Shown here in pieces: positions 1-8,081 of a DNA stretch of 64,000 nucleotides. The first letter of the stretch is position 1, and every line of letters starts with the position of its first letter. Both the position numbers and the translations under genes were made by a program. Source of the stretch: JAZKDW01 sp040387375 (lineage in GTDB: Bacteria; Pseudomonadota; Gammaproteobacteria; Burkholderiales; Burkholderiaceae_D); the NCBI GenBank assembly GCA_040387375.1, contig JAZKDW010000029.1, forward strand, positions 1 through 64,000, written 5' to 3'. A model generated the notes under the pieces. That model was given only the letters and a program-made list of their open reading frames with translations, was not told the DNA's origin and made no database searches.

Positions 1-6
1 ACCGCT

Positions 7-927
7 CTAAGCGTAGGCGCGTCGTTTTGGCGCGTCTTCGAACAGGTCGCCGGCCACTTCCCGGATCAGCTCCAGCATCACTTGCTGGGTCAGCGTGGTG
101 GTGCGCCGAGATGAGGTCGCGATCACCAGCCTGCTGGTCAGGCTGGGCTCGATGATAGGCCGGACCAGATAGGAATGCGGCCGCGCCGAGGTCGACACCG
201 CGTATTTCGGCAGGATCGCAAAACCGGCGCCGTCGGCCACCAGGTCGAGGATCGATGCCACGCCATCGATTTCCAGCGCGATGTCCGGCTTGCAGCCGAT
301 GCTGGCCATCTGCATTTCGGCCAGCATTCTCATCGCGTTGGGCCGGCTCGGAATCACCAGCGGCAGCGCGGCTACCTCTTTCAACTTGATCGGCAAAACC
401 TTGGCCTTGCCCGACGCCGGGCCGATCAGGAACAGTTCTTCGTCGATCAGCGGAATCGTCTCCAGGTCCGGCGATGCCGGCGCGTTGTACAGCAGCGCAA
501 TGTCGAGCCGGCCGCTGAGCAGCCATTCCGCCATCGGCAGCGATAGGCCTTCGCTGATCGACAGCGCCGCCCTCGGCAGGCGCTTGCGGAATTCCTGCGT
601 GAGCGCGACCGTCATCACCTTGCCTATGCTGGGCGGCAATCCGATCGCCACCCGTCCGGCCAGCGCGCCGCGCACCCGGCCGAGATCTTCGCGCGCGCGC
701 TCCACCTGATGCAGGATGCCGCGGCCGTGTTCAAGCAGCAGTTTGCCCGCTTCGGTGGTGGTGACGCCGCGGCCATTGCGGATCAGCAGGTTTTGCCGCA
801 GCTCGACTTCCAGCAGGCGCACCTGGCGGCTAAGCGCGGGCTGGGCCACATTGAGCACGCCGGAGGCACGGGTGAAGCTGCCCAGTTCGGCGACACGTAC
901 AAAATACTCGAGTTGTTTGAGGTCCAT
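7..927 (-). CDS. LysR-family transcriptional regulator
   Basis: A 306-residue protein of normal LysR length. The N-terminal winged helix-turn-helix (residues 1-60, beginning MDLKQLEYFVRVAELGSFT and containing QPALSRQV) is followed by a periplasmic-binding-protein-like effector domain (about 90-295). The start is the ATG just before the conserved helix-turn-helix. It lies on the same strand as the chromate-type transporter genes upstream of it, 59 bp away, rather than divergent from a target as many LysR genes are. The effector is unknown; the closest-feeling relatives are the Nac/Cbl-like group. A role in controlling the aromatic cluster is possible but is not shown by position, because a terminator and two transporter genes intervene. 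Confidence 0.9.
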   Translation of the reverse strand: MDLKQLEYFVRVAELGSFTRASGVLNVAQPALSRQVRLLEVELRQNLLIRNGRGVTTTEAGKLLLEHGRGILHQVERAREDLGRVRGALAGRVAIGLPPSIGKVMTVALTQEFRKRLPRAALSISEGLSLPMAEWLLSGRLDIALLYNAPASPDLETIPLIDEELFLIGPASGKAKVLPIKLKEVAALPLVIPSRPNAMRMLAEMQMASIGCKPDIALEIDGVASILDLVADGAGFAILPKYAVSTSARPHSYLVRPIIEPSLTSRLVIATSSRRTTTLTQQVMLELIREVAGDLFEDAPKRRAYA

Positions 928-986
928 GCTTTTACTATACCGGGTGACGGTGTTTGCCGGCGGTCAATGTGCTGTTGAGTTCCGCC

Positions 987-1562
987 TCACACCAGGCCGA
1001 ACCACCCCAGCAACGCACCCGCCCCCAACAGCCACAATAAATGTATTCTGGTGCGCCACACGATGATCGCCGTCACAATCGTCACCAGCCACAGCCCCCA
1101 GTCCCGCGCCGGCACATTATTCGCGCTGGCCATGATCCAGCTGGTCGAGATCAGCAATCCGATCACGATCGGTCCCATGCCCTGCTTGAACGCCCGCACC
1201 GCGGGTAATTGGCGGTTCACATGTCCCCAGTGGGCGGCAAAATAGGTCAGCAGGCTGCTGGGCAGCATCATGCCGACCATCGTGACCATGATGCCGAACA
1301 TGCCGGTCAAGGAACCGCCCGCATTGTTGCCGATATTCCAGCCAATCAGGGCAACAAACAGGATGTTCGGACCCGGTGCGATCTGGGCGATGGTGATCGA
1401 ATCCGTGAATTGCGCATGGCTCAGCCAACGCTGCTCATCGACCAGGTAGCGGTGCATGTCGGGCGACAGCGCCAGCCCGCCGCCCACTGCCAGCAGGGAC
1501 AGCCACAGGTAATGGGTAAAAAGGTTCAGCCAGTCGCTCCATTGCAGGACGATATGCAGCAT
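987..1562 (-). CDS. Chromate transporter family protein, second half of a short-chain pair
   Basis: A 191-residue membrane protein of the CHR family, which exports chromate in characterised members. It carries the family signature as GGGLALSPDMHRYLVDE followed by IAQIAPGPNILFVALIG, then four to five hydrophobic helices. A longer reading frame upstream is not used: the ATG at 1560-1562 follows GGAG and gives the usual N-terminus. It starts 8 bp after the stop of the other CHR gene, so the two short genes form a heterodimeric (bidomain) transporter made from separate half-proteins. The real substrate cannot be read from sequence; many CHR proteins are annotated by homology only. Confidence 0.88.
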   Translation of the reverse strand: MLHIVLQWSDWLNLFTHYLWLSLLAVGGGLALSPDMHRYLVDEQRWLSHAQFTDSITIAQIAPGPNILFVALIGWNIGNNAGGSLTGMFGIMVTMVGMMLPSSLLTYFAAHWGHVNRQLPAVRAFKQGMGPIVIGLLISTSWIMASANNVPARDWGLWLVTIVTAIIVWRTRIHLLWLLGAGALLGWFGLV

Positions 1563-1570
1563 CTCCGGCC

Positions 1571-2143
1571 TCACCTGATTTTGCGGTAGGTCAGCAGGCA
1601 GGAGATCAGTCCCAGCCCCAGCAGCGCATATCCGGTTGGCCAGCGCAGCAGCGCGATGATCACAAAACAGGTGACACACAGTGCGATGCAGACCGGTATG
1701 CCGAGCGGACTATATTTCATGGTGCCAGCCAGCTTGAAGCCGGTGGCGGCAATCAGTCCGACGGTGACCGCACCCATGCCGCGCAATGCGCCGGCCACAC
1801 CCGGATGTGTCGCGTAATGCGAATACAGCAGCGCCAGCCCTACCACCAGCACCAGCGGCGCTGCCAGCAAGCCGGCCAGCGCGGTCAGTGCGCCGGACAG
1901 TCCGAAATAGCGGCGGCCCAGTATCAGCGAAAGATTGATCACGTTCGGGCCCGGCATCACCTGCGCGACCGCCCATTCCTCCACGAATTCCTCCCTCGTC
2001 AACCAGCCTTTTTTTTCCACCAGTTCGCGCTGCACGACCGCGATCACACCGCCGAAGCCTTGCAAGGCGAGGACGGTAAAGGAAAAAAACAAATCGGTGA
2101 GAGACTGCGGACGCGGACGGTTTTCCATGTGTGGAGAGTGCAT
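1571..2143 (-). CDS. Chromate transporter family protein, first half of a short-chain pair
   Basis: A 190-residue CHR-domain membrane protein with the signature GFGGVIAVVQRELVEKKGWL and the conserved AVAQVMPGPNVINLS loop, followed by hydrophobic helices typical of the N-terminal half of ChrA. With its downstream neighbour it would rebuild a full 10-12 helix transporter. Two start codons are possible (2143 or the ATG five codons later); neither has a clear Shine-Dalgarno sequence. The gene begins immediately beyond the terminator of the aromatic operon, so it probably has its own promoter within or near that hairpin. Confidence 0.88.
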   Translation of the reverse strand: MHSPHMENRPRPQSLTDLFFSFTVLALQGFGGVIAVVQRELVEKKGWLTREEFVEEWAVAQVMPGPNVINLSLILGRRYFGLSGALTALAGLLAAPLVLVVGLALLYSHYATHPGVAGALRGMGAVTVGLIAATGFKLAGTMKYSPLGIPVCIALCVTCFVIIALLRWPTGYALLGLGLISCLLTYRKIR

Positions 2144-2149
2144 AAATGT

Positions 2150-2189
2150 TATAAATAAAACAGCCGCGGCGCATTAGTGCGCCGCGGCT
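2150..2189 (-). terminator. Intrinsic terminator of the aromatic degradation operon
   Basis: A perfect 12-bp stem (AGCCGCGGCGCA at 2162-2173 with its complement at 2178-2189) with a 4-base loop is followed, on the minus strand, by the T-rich tail GTTTTATTTATA. It lies 22 bp beyond the stop of the aldo/keto reductase gene and separates the aromatic operon from the chromate-type transporter genes. Confidence 0.85.
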
Positions 2190-2211
2190 TGTCATTATCG
2201 GCCCGAACCGG

Positions 2212-3204
2212 TCAGAAATCTTCGGTATCGATTTCCGGCAGTGTCGACGCCGGGTAACGCGGCCCGGTAACAGTTTTCTGGTTGATCAGCTGGCCGGCTT
2301 TTGCCAGCACAGCGGCATCCAGTTTCACATCGAGCGCACCCATGTTTTCTTCCAGGTGGCCGATGTTGGTAGTGCCCGGAATCGGCACCACATGCTCACC
2401 CTGCGCCAGCAGCCAGGCCAGCGCCAGCTGCGCCATCGTGCAGCCGTTGTCGCGCGCCAGCGCCGCAAAACCGTCCAGCAGTGTCAGGTTTGCCGCATAC
2501 GCATCGGGCTGGAAACGCGGCATCCCGCGACGGATATCCTTCTCCTGCAATGCCGATACGTCACGCAACTTGCCGGCCAGGAAAGCGCGCGCCAGCGGAC
2601 TGAAGGCGACGAATGCCGACCCCAGTTCCTTGCAGGCCTGGAGCACACCCAGTTCCGCGTTGCGTGTCCACAGCGAATATTCGGTCTGCACCGCGGCGAT
2701 CGGATGCACCGCATGCGCCTTGCGCAAGGTCGCCGCCGATACTTCCGACAAACCTATCGATTTGATCTTGCCTTCGCGGACCAGGTCGGCGAGCGCACCG
2801 ACGCTGTCTTCGATGGGGACACTCTTGTCCCAGCGATGCAGGTAATACAGGTCGATGACATCCGTCTGCAGCCGCTTCAGGCCGGCTTCGCAGGTCTGCT
2901 TCAGGGTCTCTGGACGGCCGTCGATCACACGCTTGCCATCCACACCCTGCATGCCGCATTTACTGGCCAGCATGAATTTCGAGCGATGCGGCTTGAGCAC
3001 GCGGCCGACCAGTTCTTCATTCACGCCGAAGCCGTACAGCGCCGCCGTATCAAAATGGTCGACACCCAGGTCCAGCGCCTTCAGCAATACCTTCTCCGCC
3101 ATCTCGGGCGTCGGCGGCACGCCGTAGGCATGGCTCAGGTTCATGCAGCCATAACCGATGGGCGTAATGCTGAACTGTCCGATGTTGCGTTTTTCAACAG
3201 CCAT
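2212..3204 (-). CDS. Aldo/keto reductase
   Basis: A 330-residue (alpha/beta)8 NADPH-dependent oxidoreductase. The catalytic tetrad of the family is visible: Asp and Tyr in VDHFDTAALYGFG, Lys in MLASKCG and His in YYLHRWD. A strong ribosome site (GAGGAGG) precedes the ATG. It is the last gene of the protocatechuate 4,5-cleavage run, 9 bp after ligC, so it is co-transcribed. It may reduce an aldehyde or ketone arising from aromatic catabolism, but no specific substrate can be assigned. It is not one of the canonical steps of the pathway. Confidence 0.9.
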   Translation of the reverse strand: MAVEKRNIGQFSITPIGYGCMNLSHAYGVPPTPEMAEKVLLKALDLGVDHFDTAALYGFGVNEELVGRVLKPHRSKFMLASKCGMQGVDGKRVIDGRPETLKQTCEAGLKRLQTDVIDLYYLHRWDKSVPIEDSVGALADLVREGKIKSIGLSEVSAATLRKAHAVHPIAAVQTEYSLWTRNAELGVLQACKELGSAFVAFSPLARAFLAGKLRDVSALQEKDIRRGMPRFQPDAYAANLTLLDGFAALARDNGCTMAQLALAWLLAQGEHVVPIPGTTNIGHLEENMGALDVKLDAAVLAKAGQLINQKTVTGPRYPASTLPEIDTEDF

Positions 3205-3213
3205 GAAACCTCC

Positions 3214-4164
3214 TCAATTGGATTCGGCAAGGGAGCGTTCCAGACGATCCAGCGTCTGGTAAGCCGGCAGCACCTTCACCACACTCGAATTGGGCTCGCG
3301 GCCTTCGCGGATCGCGGCAAAAAACTCGCGGTCCTGCAGTTCGATGCCATTCATCGACACATCGACTTTCGAGACATCGATCTGCTTATCCTTGCCGTCG
3401 AACAGATCGTCATAACGCGCCAGGTAGGTGCCCTTGTCGCAGATGTAACGGAAGAAGGTGCCGAACGGGCCGTCATTATTGAACGACAGCGACAGCGTGC
3501 AGATCGCGCCAGCCGGCACTTTCATCTGGATCGACATGTCCATCGCAATGCCCAGCTCCGGATGCATCGGGCCCTGCATCGCGTGCGCGTGCGACGCAAC
3601 TTCACCGGTCTGGTACTGGAACAGGTCTACCGTATGGCAGGCATGGTGCCACAGCAGGTGGTCGGTCCAGCTGCGCGCCTGACCCAGCGCATTGGTGTTG
3701 GTGCGGCGGAAAAAATACGTCTGCACGTCCATCTGCTGCAGCGTCAGTTCGCCAGCCTTGATCTTGTTGTGGATCCACTGGTGGCTCGGATTAAAACGGC
3801 GCGTATGTCCCGCCATCGCCACCAGCCCGGTTTCCTTTTGCAGGCGCACCAGTTCTTCGGCGTCGGCGCGGGTATCGGCCATCGGGATTTCAACCTGCAC
3901 ATGCTTGCCGGCTTTCAGGCAAGCGATGGCCTGCGCGGCGTGCATCTGGGTCGGAGTGCACAGGATCACCGCATCGACGTCCGGACGCGCCAGGCTTTCG
4001 GCCAGGTCGTCGGTCACGTGCTTGATGCCAAAACGCTGCGCGACTTCGCGGGTCTTTTCCAGATCGCGGCCGACCACGGAAACGGCTTCTACGCCGTCGA
4101 TTTTAGCGATCGATTCCAGGTGCTTGACGCCGAAGGCGCCGGCACCGGCTAAACAGACTCTCAT
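3214..4164 (-). CDS. ligC: 4-carboxy-2-hydroxymuconate-6-semialdehyde dehydrogenase
   Basis: A 316-residue Gfo/Idh/MocA-family enzyme that oxidises the ring-cleavage product of protocatechuate (as its hemiacetal) to 2-pyrone-4,6-dicarboxylate with NAD(P)+. It has the Rossmann motif GAGAFG near the N-terminus, then the family block GKHVQVEIP and the long stretch of residues about 120-230 (GHTRRFNPSHQ, QMDVQTYFFRR, WHHACHTVDLF), which closely matches remembered LigC/PmdC sequences. The ATG at 4162-4164 is preceded by GAAGGA; a TTG five codons upstream is not needed. It lies 20 bp after ligB. This assignment is stronger than a generic oxidoreductase call because every neighbouring pathway gene is present. 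Confidence 0.93.
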   Translation of the reverse strand: MRVCLAGAGAFGVKHLESIAKIDGVEAVSVVGRDLEKTREVAQRFGIKHVTDDLAESLARPDVDAVILCTPTQMHAAQAIACLKAGKHVQVEIPMADTRADAEELVRLQKETGLVAMAGHTRRFNPSHQWIHNKIKAGELTLQQMDVQTYFFRRTNTNALGQARSWTDHLLWHHACHTVDLFQYQTGEVASHAHAMQGPMHPELGIAMDMSIQMKVPAGAICTLSLSFNNDGPFGTFFRYICDKGTYLARYDDLFDGKDKQIDVSKVDVSMNGIELQDREFFAAIREGREPNSSVVKVLPAYQTLDRLERSLAESN

Positions 4165-4184
4165 GAATTTTTCCTTCAATTAGG

Positions 4185-5027
4185 TTAGCGCGGATTTTCA
4201 ATGATCATGTGGCCGACGGCGGTGTTCGAGCCCGGCACATGATAGAAGCGATACACTTCTTTGGCGCCTTCGTCGAGCGCGCCCAGCGCGACCAGCCACA
4301 TCACCAGCTCGATGCCTTCGGCGCCGGCGTCACGCACATAATCAATGTGCGGCATGCGCGCCAGCGCGGCCGGATCGGCGGTCATCTTGTCCAGGAAATC
4401 GGTGTCGAACTCGCGGTTGATCAGGCCCGCGCGCTGACCTTGCAGCTGGTGCGACATGCCGCCGGTGCCGAAGATCACCACCTTCAGGTCCGGGTCGAAA
4501 GACTCTACCGCCTTGCGGATTGCCTTGCCCAGGTTGAAGCAGCGGTTGCCGGTCGGCGGCGGATACTGCACCACGTTGACGGCCAGCGGAATCACCTTGC
4601 ACGGCCATGAATCGGGCTGGCCGAACAACAGCGACAGCGGCACCGTCAGGCCATGGTCGACGTCCATCTTGTTGACGATGGTCATGTCGAACTCATCGAG
4701 GATGGTTGACTGCGCGATATGCCATGCCAGTTCGGGATGCCCCTCCACCACCGGCACCGGACGTGGTCCCCAGCCTTCATCGGCCGGCTGGAACTGGTCA
4801 GCGCAGCCGATCGCGAAAGTCGGGATGATTTCCAGCGAGAAGGCCGACGCGTGGTCGTTGTAAACCAGGATGACGACATCCGGCTTTTCGTCGGCGATCC
4901 ATTTCTTGGAGAATTCATAACCCTGGAAAATCGGCGACCAGTACGGTTCGCCCGACTTGCCGTTATCGAGAGCCGCGCCGACTGCGGGAATATGGGAGGT
5001 AGTTACTGCTGCAGTGATTTTAGCCAC
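4185..5027 (-). CDS. ligB: Protocatechuate 4,5-dioxygenase, beta (catalytic) subunit
   Basis: A 280-residue class III (LigB-type) extradiol dioxygenase subunit that opens the ring of protocatechuate between C4 and C5. The expected Fe(II) ligands are visible: His in TSHIPAVGA near the N-terminus, His in YNDHASAF, and Glu in GAEGIELVMW. The catalytic His lies in GTGGMSHQLQG. I start it at GTG (5025-5027): this gives the family-typical N-terminus MAKITAAVTTSHIP and has GGAGTGG about 9 bases upstream. An ATG 11 codons further up would add an untypical extension. It overlaps the end of ligA by 8 bases. Confidence 0.93.
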   Translation of the reverse strand: MAKITAAVTTSHIPAVGAALDNGKSGEPYWSPIFQGYEFSKKWIADEKPDVVILVYNDHASAFSLEIIPTFAIGCADQFQPADEGWGPRPVPVVEGHPELAWHIAQSTILDEFDMTIVNKMDVDHGLTVPLSLLFGQPDSWPCKVIPLAVNVVQYPPPTGNRCFNLGKAIRKAVESFDPDLKVVIFGTGGMSHQLQGQRAGLINREFDTDFLDKMTADPAALARMPHIDYVRDAGAEGIELVMWLVALGALDEGAKEVYRFYHVPGSNTAVGHMIIENPR

Positions 5028-5438
5028 GATTTTTCCACTCCGATTTGCTGCGGTTGCCATCGGCNNNNNNNNNNNNNNNNNNNNNNNNNNNNNNNNNNNN
5101 ATCATTTTTGCGTATTCTTCCTGCGTCGAGCCGGACATGCTGGCTGCCATGAACTGGAAGGACTTGCCATCCGACGATCCGATCTTGGAGACGAAATAGA
5201 TGTTGCCTCCCAATTCGATCATGCGGTTGTAGTCGCGATCGAGCACCGCCTGGCGCTGCTCTTCGGTCATCGGAAACTTCTGCATGTATGCACGCTGATC
5301 GGCCTTGAAGGCTTCGCGGTTTTCCGCTTTCATCAGCGACATGGCGAACATGTTCAGGTGGTAGCCGAGACGCGACTGTGTGGCGTCGAACAGCGTCGTG
5401 CCCGGGATGTCCTTGAATGCTGCGGCAGTGTCCTTCAT
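5020..5438 (-). CDS. ligA: Protocatechuate 4,5-dioxygenase, alpha subunit (interrupted by assembly gap)
   Basis: This is the small subunit of the dioxygenase. Residues 1-112 are readable (starting MKDTAAAFKDIPGTTLFDA, ending STQEEYAKM) and match the LigA family. The N run follows. Beyond it, a reading frame ending GNRSKSEWKNRG and TAA at 5020-5022 looks like the family C-terminus and overlaps the GTG start of ligB. To join the two pieces in frame the true gap must have a length of 1 modulo 3, so 36 is probably a placeholder. Read with exactly 36 N, ligA would appear fused to ligB, which is an artefact. The ATG overlaps the ligI stop by 4 bases (ATGA). Confidence 0.88.
5065..5100. other. Assembly gap (36 N)
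   Basis: All 36 bases are N. The gap lies in the C-terminal part of ligA. From the LigA family about 8-12 codons are missing, so the true gap is probably short. The reading-frame argument given under ligA says its length is not exactly 36. Confidence 0.99.
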
Positions 5439-6325
5439 TGTGCGCCTCCTTGTTCGCCCCAGTACAAGCGGGTCGGATTATCAACCAGCAGCTTGCGCTG
5501 CAATTCGGGCGTGGTGGCGATCTGCGGAATGAAGTCCACCAGCTTGCCATCGTCCGGCATGTATTTTTTCAGATTCGGATGCGGCCAGTCGGTTCCCCAC
5601 AGCACGCGGTCGGGGAAAGTCTCGACCAGGCGTTTGGCGAACGGAACGACATCCGAAAAATCGTGCGGCGCGGTGTTGGACAGGCGCTCGGGGCAGCTGA
5701 CCTTGGACCAGACATTCGGATGTTCGCGCATCAGTTTCATGAACAGTTCGAACTCGGGACCGTCAACCGGCTGCGACACGTCCGGCCGGCCCATGTGATC
5801 GACCACCACGGTGGTCGGCAGCGTGGTGAAAAAGTCCCACAGCTCGGGCAAATCCTTGGCTTCGAAATACACGACCACATGCCAGCCCAGCGGCGCGATG
5901 CGGTTGGCGATCTCGAACAGCACTTCGCGCGGCGTGAAGTCCACCAGCCGCCGGACGAAGTTGAAACGCGTGCCGCGCACACCGGCGGCATGCATCGCCT
6001 GCAGTTCTGCATCGGTCACATTGCGGTTGACCGATGCCACGCCGCGCGCCTTGTCGTTCGAGTGCACCAGCGCATCGACCAGCGCCCGGTTATCGGTGCC
6101 GTGGCAAGTCGCCTGCACGATCACGTTCTTGTCGAAGCCCAGCAGGTCGCGCAAGGCGAACAGCTGGTCTTTCGAGGCATCGCACGGCGTGTACTTGCGT
6201 TCCGGCGCGTACGGGAACACATCGCCGGGACCAAACACGTGGCAATGGGCGTCGACCGCGCCGGCAGGCAGCTTGAAAGCCGGCTTGGAGGGATTGGGGT
6301 GAAACGGGATCCAGTCTGCGTCCAT
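5435..6325 (-). CDS. ligI: 2-pyrone-4,6-dicarboxylate lactonase
   Basis: A 296-residue amidohydrolase-superfamily enzyme that hydrolyses 2-pyrone-4,6-dicarboxylate to 4-oxalomesaconate, without needing a metal in the characterised LigI. Visible features are AVDAHCHVFG (His27, His29) at the start of the barrel, DHMGRPD, and the catalytic Asp246 in WGTDWPHPN. The length equals that of known LigI proteins. It lies 9 bp downstream of ligK and overlaps ligA by 4 bp, which argues for tight translational coupling in the operon. Confidence 0.94.
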   Translation of the reverse strand: MDADWIPFHPNPSKPAFKLPAGAVDAHCHVFGPGDVFPYAPERKYTPCDASKDQLFALRDLLGFDKNVIVQATCHGTDNRALVDALVHSNDKARGVASVNRNVTDAELQAMHAAGVRGTRFNFVRRLVDFTPREVLFEIANRIAPLGWHVVVYFEAKDLPELWDFFTTLPTTVVVDHMGRPDVSQPVDGPEFELFMKLMREHPNVWSKVSCPERLSNTAPHDFSDVVPFAKRLVETFPDRVLWGTDWPHPNLKKYMPDDGKLVDFIPQIATTPELQRKLLVDNPTRLYWGEQGGAQ

Positions 6326-6334
6326 GATGTTCTT

Positions 6335-7030
6335 TCAGTCGATGTACTTGAGACCGGCCTTGGCCAGCGGCTCGCGCATGTTGTAGATGTCGAGCCCGAG
6401 CTCGCCCGCCGCCAGGCGCGCACGCTTGCCGGTTTCGTTGGCTTCGCGTGCTTCGGACGCTTCCGCCGCCTGCAGCGCGACCGCGCGCGGAATCACCACC
6501 ACGCCATCGTCATCGGCAGCGACCACGTCGCCCGGATTAACCAGCATGCCGGCGCAGACCACAGGAATATTCACCGAACCCAGCGTTGCCTTGACGGTGC
6601 CGCGGGCCGAGACGGCACGCGAGAACACCGGGAATTTCATTGCCGTCAGGTCCTTCACGTCACGCACGCCGGCATCGATGATCAGGCCCTTGCAACCGCG
6701 GGCGCGCAGCGATGTCGCCAGCAGGTCGCCGAACATGCCGTCTTCGTTATCGGTGGTGCAGGCGACAACCAGCACATCGCCTTCCCGCAGCTGTTCCACC
6801 GCGACGTGCAGCATCCAGTTGTCGCCCGGCTGCGCCAGTACCGTGACGGCCGTGCCGCACACTGCGGCGCCGGTGTAGATCGGGCGCATGTAAGGTTTCA
6901 TCATCCCTACCCGCCCCATTGCCTCGTGTATCGTGGCCACGCCCTGTTTTGCCAGGCGGGCGACGGCGGCGGCGTCGGCGCGTTCGATATTGCGGTGTAC
7001 CACACCGAGATTGTTGATTGGTGTTGTCAT
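6335..7030 (-). CDS. ligK: 4-carboxy-4-hydroxy-2-oxoadipate aldolase
   Basis: A 231-residue RraA-like class II pyruvate aldolase. It splits 4-carboxy-4-hydroxy-2-oxoadipate into pyruvate and oxaloacetate, the last step of the pathway; family members also decarboxylate oxaloacetate. Key pieces are the GDNWMLH region, EGDVLVV, and IIDAGVRD, whose Arg and Asp serve substrate and metal binding in this family. The start is the ATG of MTTPINNLGVVHR with AAGGAAA about 7 bases upstream; an open frame extending 52 codons further upstream overlaps ligJ and is not used. It lies 19 bp after ligJ. Confidence 0.93.
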   Translation of the reverse strand: MTTPINNLGVVHRNIERADAAAVARLAKQGVATIHEAMGRVGMMKPYMRPIYTGAAVCGTAVTVLAQPGDNWMLHVAVEQLREGDVLVVACTTDNEDGMFGDLLATSLRARGCKGLIIDAGVRDVKDLTAMKFPVFSRAVSARGTVKATLGSVNIPVVCAGMLVNPGDVVAADDDGVVVIPRAVALQAAEASEAREANETGKRARLAAGELGLDIYNMREPLAKAGLKYID

Positions 7031-7049
7031 GTCGGTTTCCTTGTCCTGA

Positions 7050-8078
7050 TTAGCGACCGCGCGCGGTGAGAGCCTTGTCCAGGCGCGAATAGATGCGGCG
7101 GGCATTACCTTCGTAAATCGCAAAACGGTCTTCGGCGCTGAGCGTCTGCGCCGCTTCGATGTAGCGTTTGGTGTCGTCGAAAGCAAAGCCGGTCTCGGGA
7201 TCGATGCCGCGCACCGCGCCGATCATTTCCGATGCAAACATCACGTTCTTGACCGGGATGACCTTGGTAAGCAGGTCGATGCCCGGCTGGTGGTAGACGC
7301 AGGTGTCGAAGAAAATATTGTTCAGCAGATGGTCTTGCAGCAGGGGCTTTTTCAGCTCCTGCGCCAGGCCGCGGAAACGGCCCCAGTGGTAAGGCACGGC
7401 GCCGCCGCCGTGCGGAATCACGAACTTCAGCGTCGGGAAATCCTTGAACAGGTCCGAGGTCAGGCACTGCATGAACGCGGTGGTGTCGGCGTTCAGGTAA
7501 TGCGCGCCGGTGGTGTGGAAGCAGTCGTTGCAGCTGGTGCTGACGTGGATCATCGCCGGGATGTCGTACTCGACCATTTTTTCATAGATCGGGTACCAGT
7601 GGCGGTCCGACAGCGGCGGTTCTTTCCAGTGGCCGCCGGAGGGATCCGGATTCAGGTTGATGCCGACAAAACCGTAGTCGTTGACACAGCGTTCGAGTTC
7701 GGCAATGCTGGTTTTCGGATCGACGCCGGGCGACTGCGGCAGCATCGCGGCGCCGATGAAGTTGTCCGGGAACAGTTGCGACACGCGATAACACAGCTCG
7801 TTGCAGATCGCGGCCCAGGTCGAGCTGGTTTCGAAAGTGCCGATGTGATGTGCCATGAAGCTGGCGCGCGGCGAAAAAATCGTCAGGTCGAGACCACGCT
7901 CATTCATCTTCTTGAGCTGGTTGCTTGCTATCGATTCGCGCAGTTCGTCGTCGCTGATCTTCAGGTCGGACGCTTTCGGGCCGAGGGCCGGATTGGCGAG
8001 GTGGGCGATCTGCTTGTTGCGCCAGTCTTCCAGCGCCTTCGGCGCCGTGGTGTAGTGTCCGTGGCAATCGATGATCAT
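7050..8078 (-). CDS. ligJ: 4-oxalomesaconate hydratase
   Basis: A 342-residue amidohydrolase-fold protein that adds water to 4-oxalomesaconate (or its tautomer) to give 4-carboxy-4-hydroxy-2-oxoadipate. It starts MIIDCHGHY, the HxH metal motif of the superfamily, with later metal or substrate histidines in MIHVSTSCND and PHGGGAVPYHWG. Its length and its position between galD and ligK match the pmd clusters of Comamonas. It begins 3 bp after the galD stop, so the two are translationally coupled. Confidence 0.92.
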   Translation of the reverse strand: MIIDCHGHYTTAPKALEDWRNKQIAHLANPALGPKASDLKISDDELRESIASNQLKKMNERGLDLTIFSPRASFMAHHIGTFETSSTWAAICNELCYRVSQLFPDNFIGAAMLPQSPGVDPKTSIAELERCVNDYGFVGINLNPDPSGGHWKEPPLSDRHWYPIYEKMVEYDIPAMIHVSTSCNDCFHTTGAHYLNADTTAFMQCLTSDLFKDFPTLKFVIPHGGGAVPYHWGRFRGLAQELKKPLLQDHLLNNIFFDTCVYHQPGIDLLTKVIPVKNVMFASEMIGAVRGIDPETGFAFDDTKRYIEAAQTLSAEDRFAIYEGNARRIYSRLDKALTARGR

Positions 8079-8081
8079 TCT

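Noticed and set aside
2356..4152. Long plus-strand open frame opposite the aldo/keto reductase and ligC
   Set aside because: It is antisense to two clear enzymes and is rich in His, Arg and Gln, as expected for a shadow frame in GC-rich DNA. It has no recognisable domain.
4185..5438. A single LigA-LigB fusion protein
   Set aside because: The continuous frame exists only because N bases cannot encode a stop. A better LigA tail with its own TAA lies in another frame, overlapping a well-placed GTG start of ligB.
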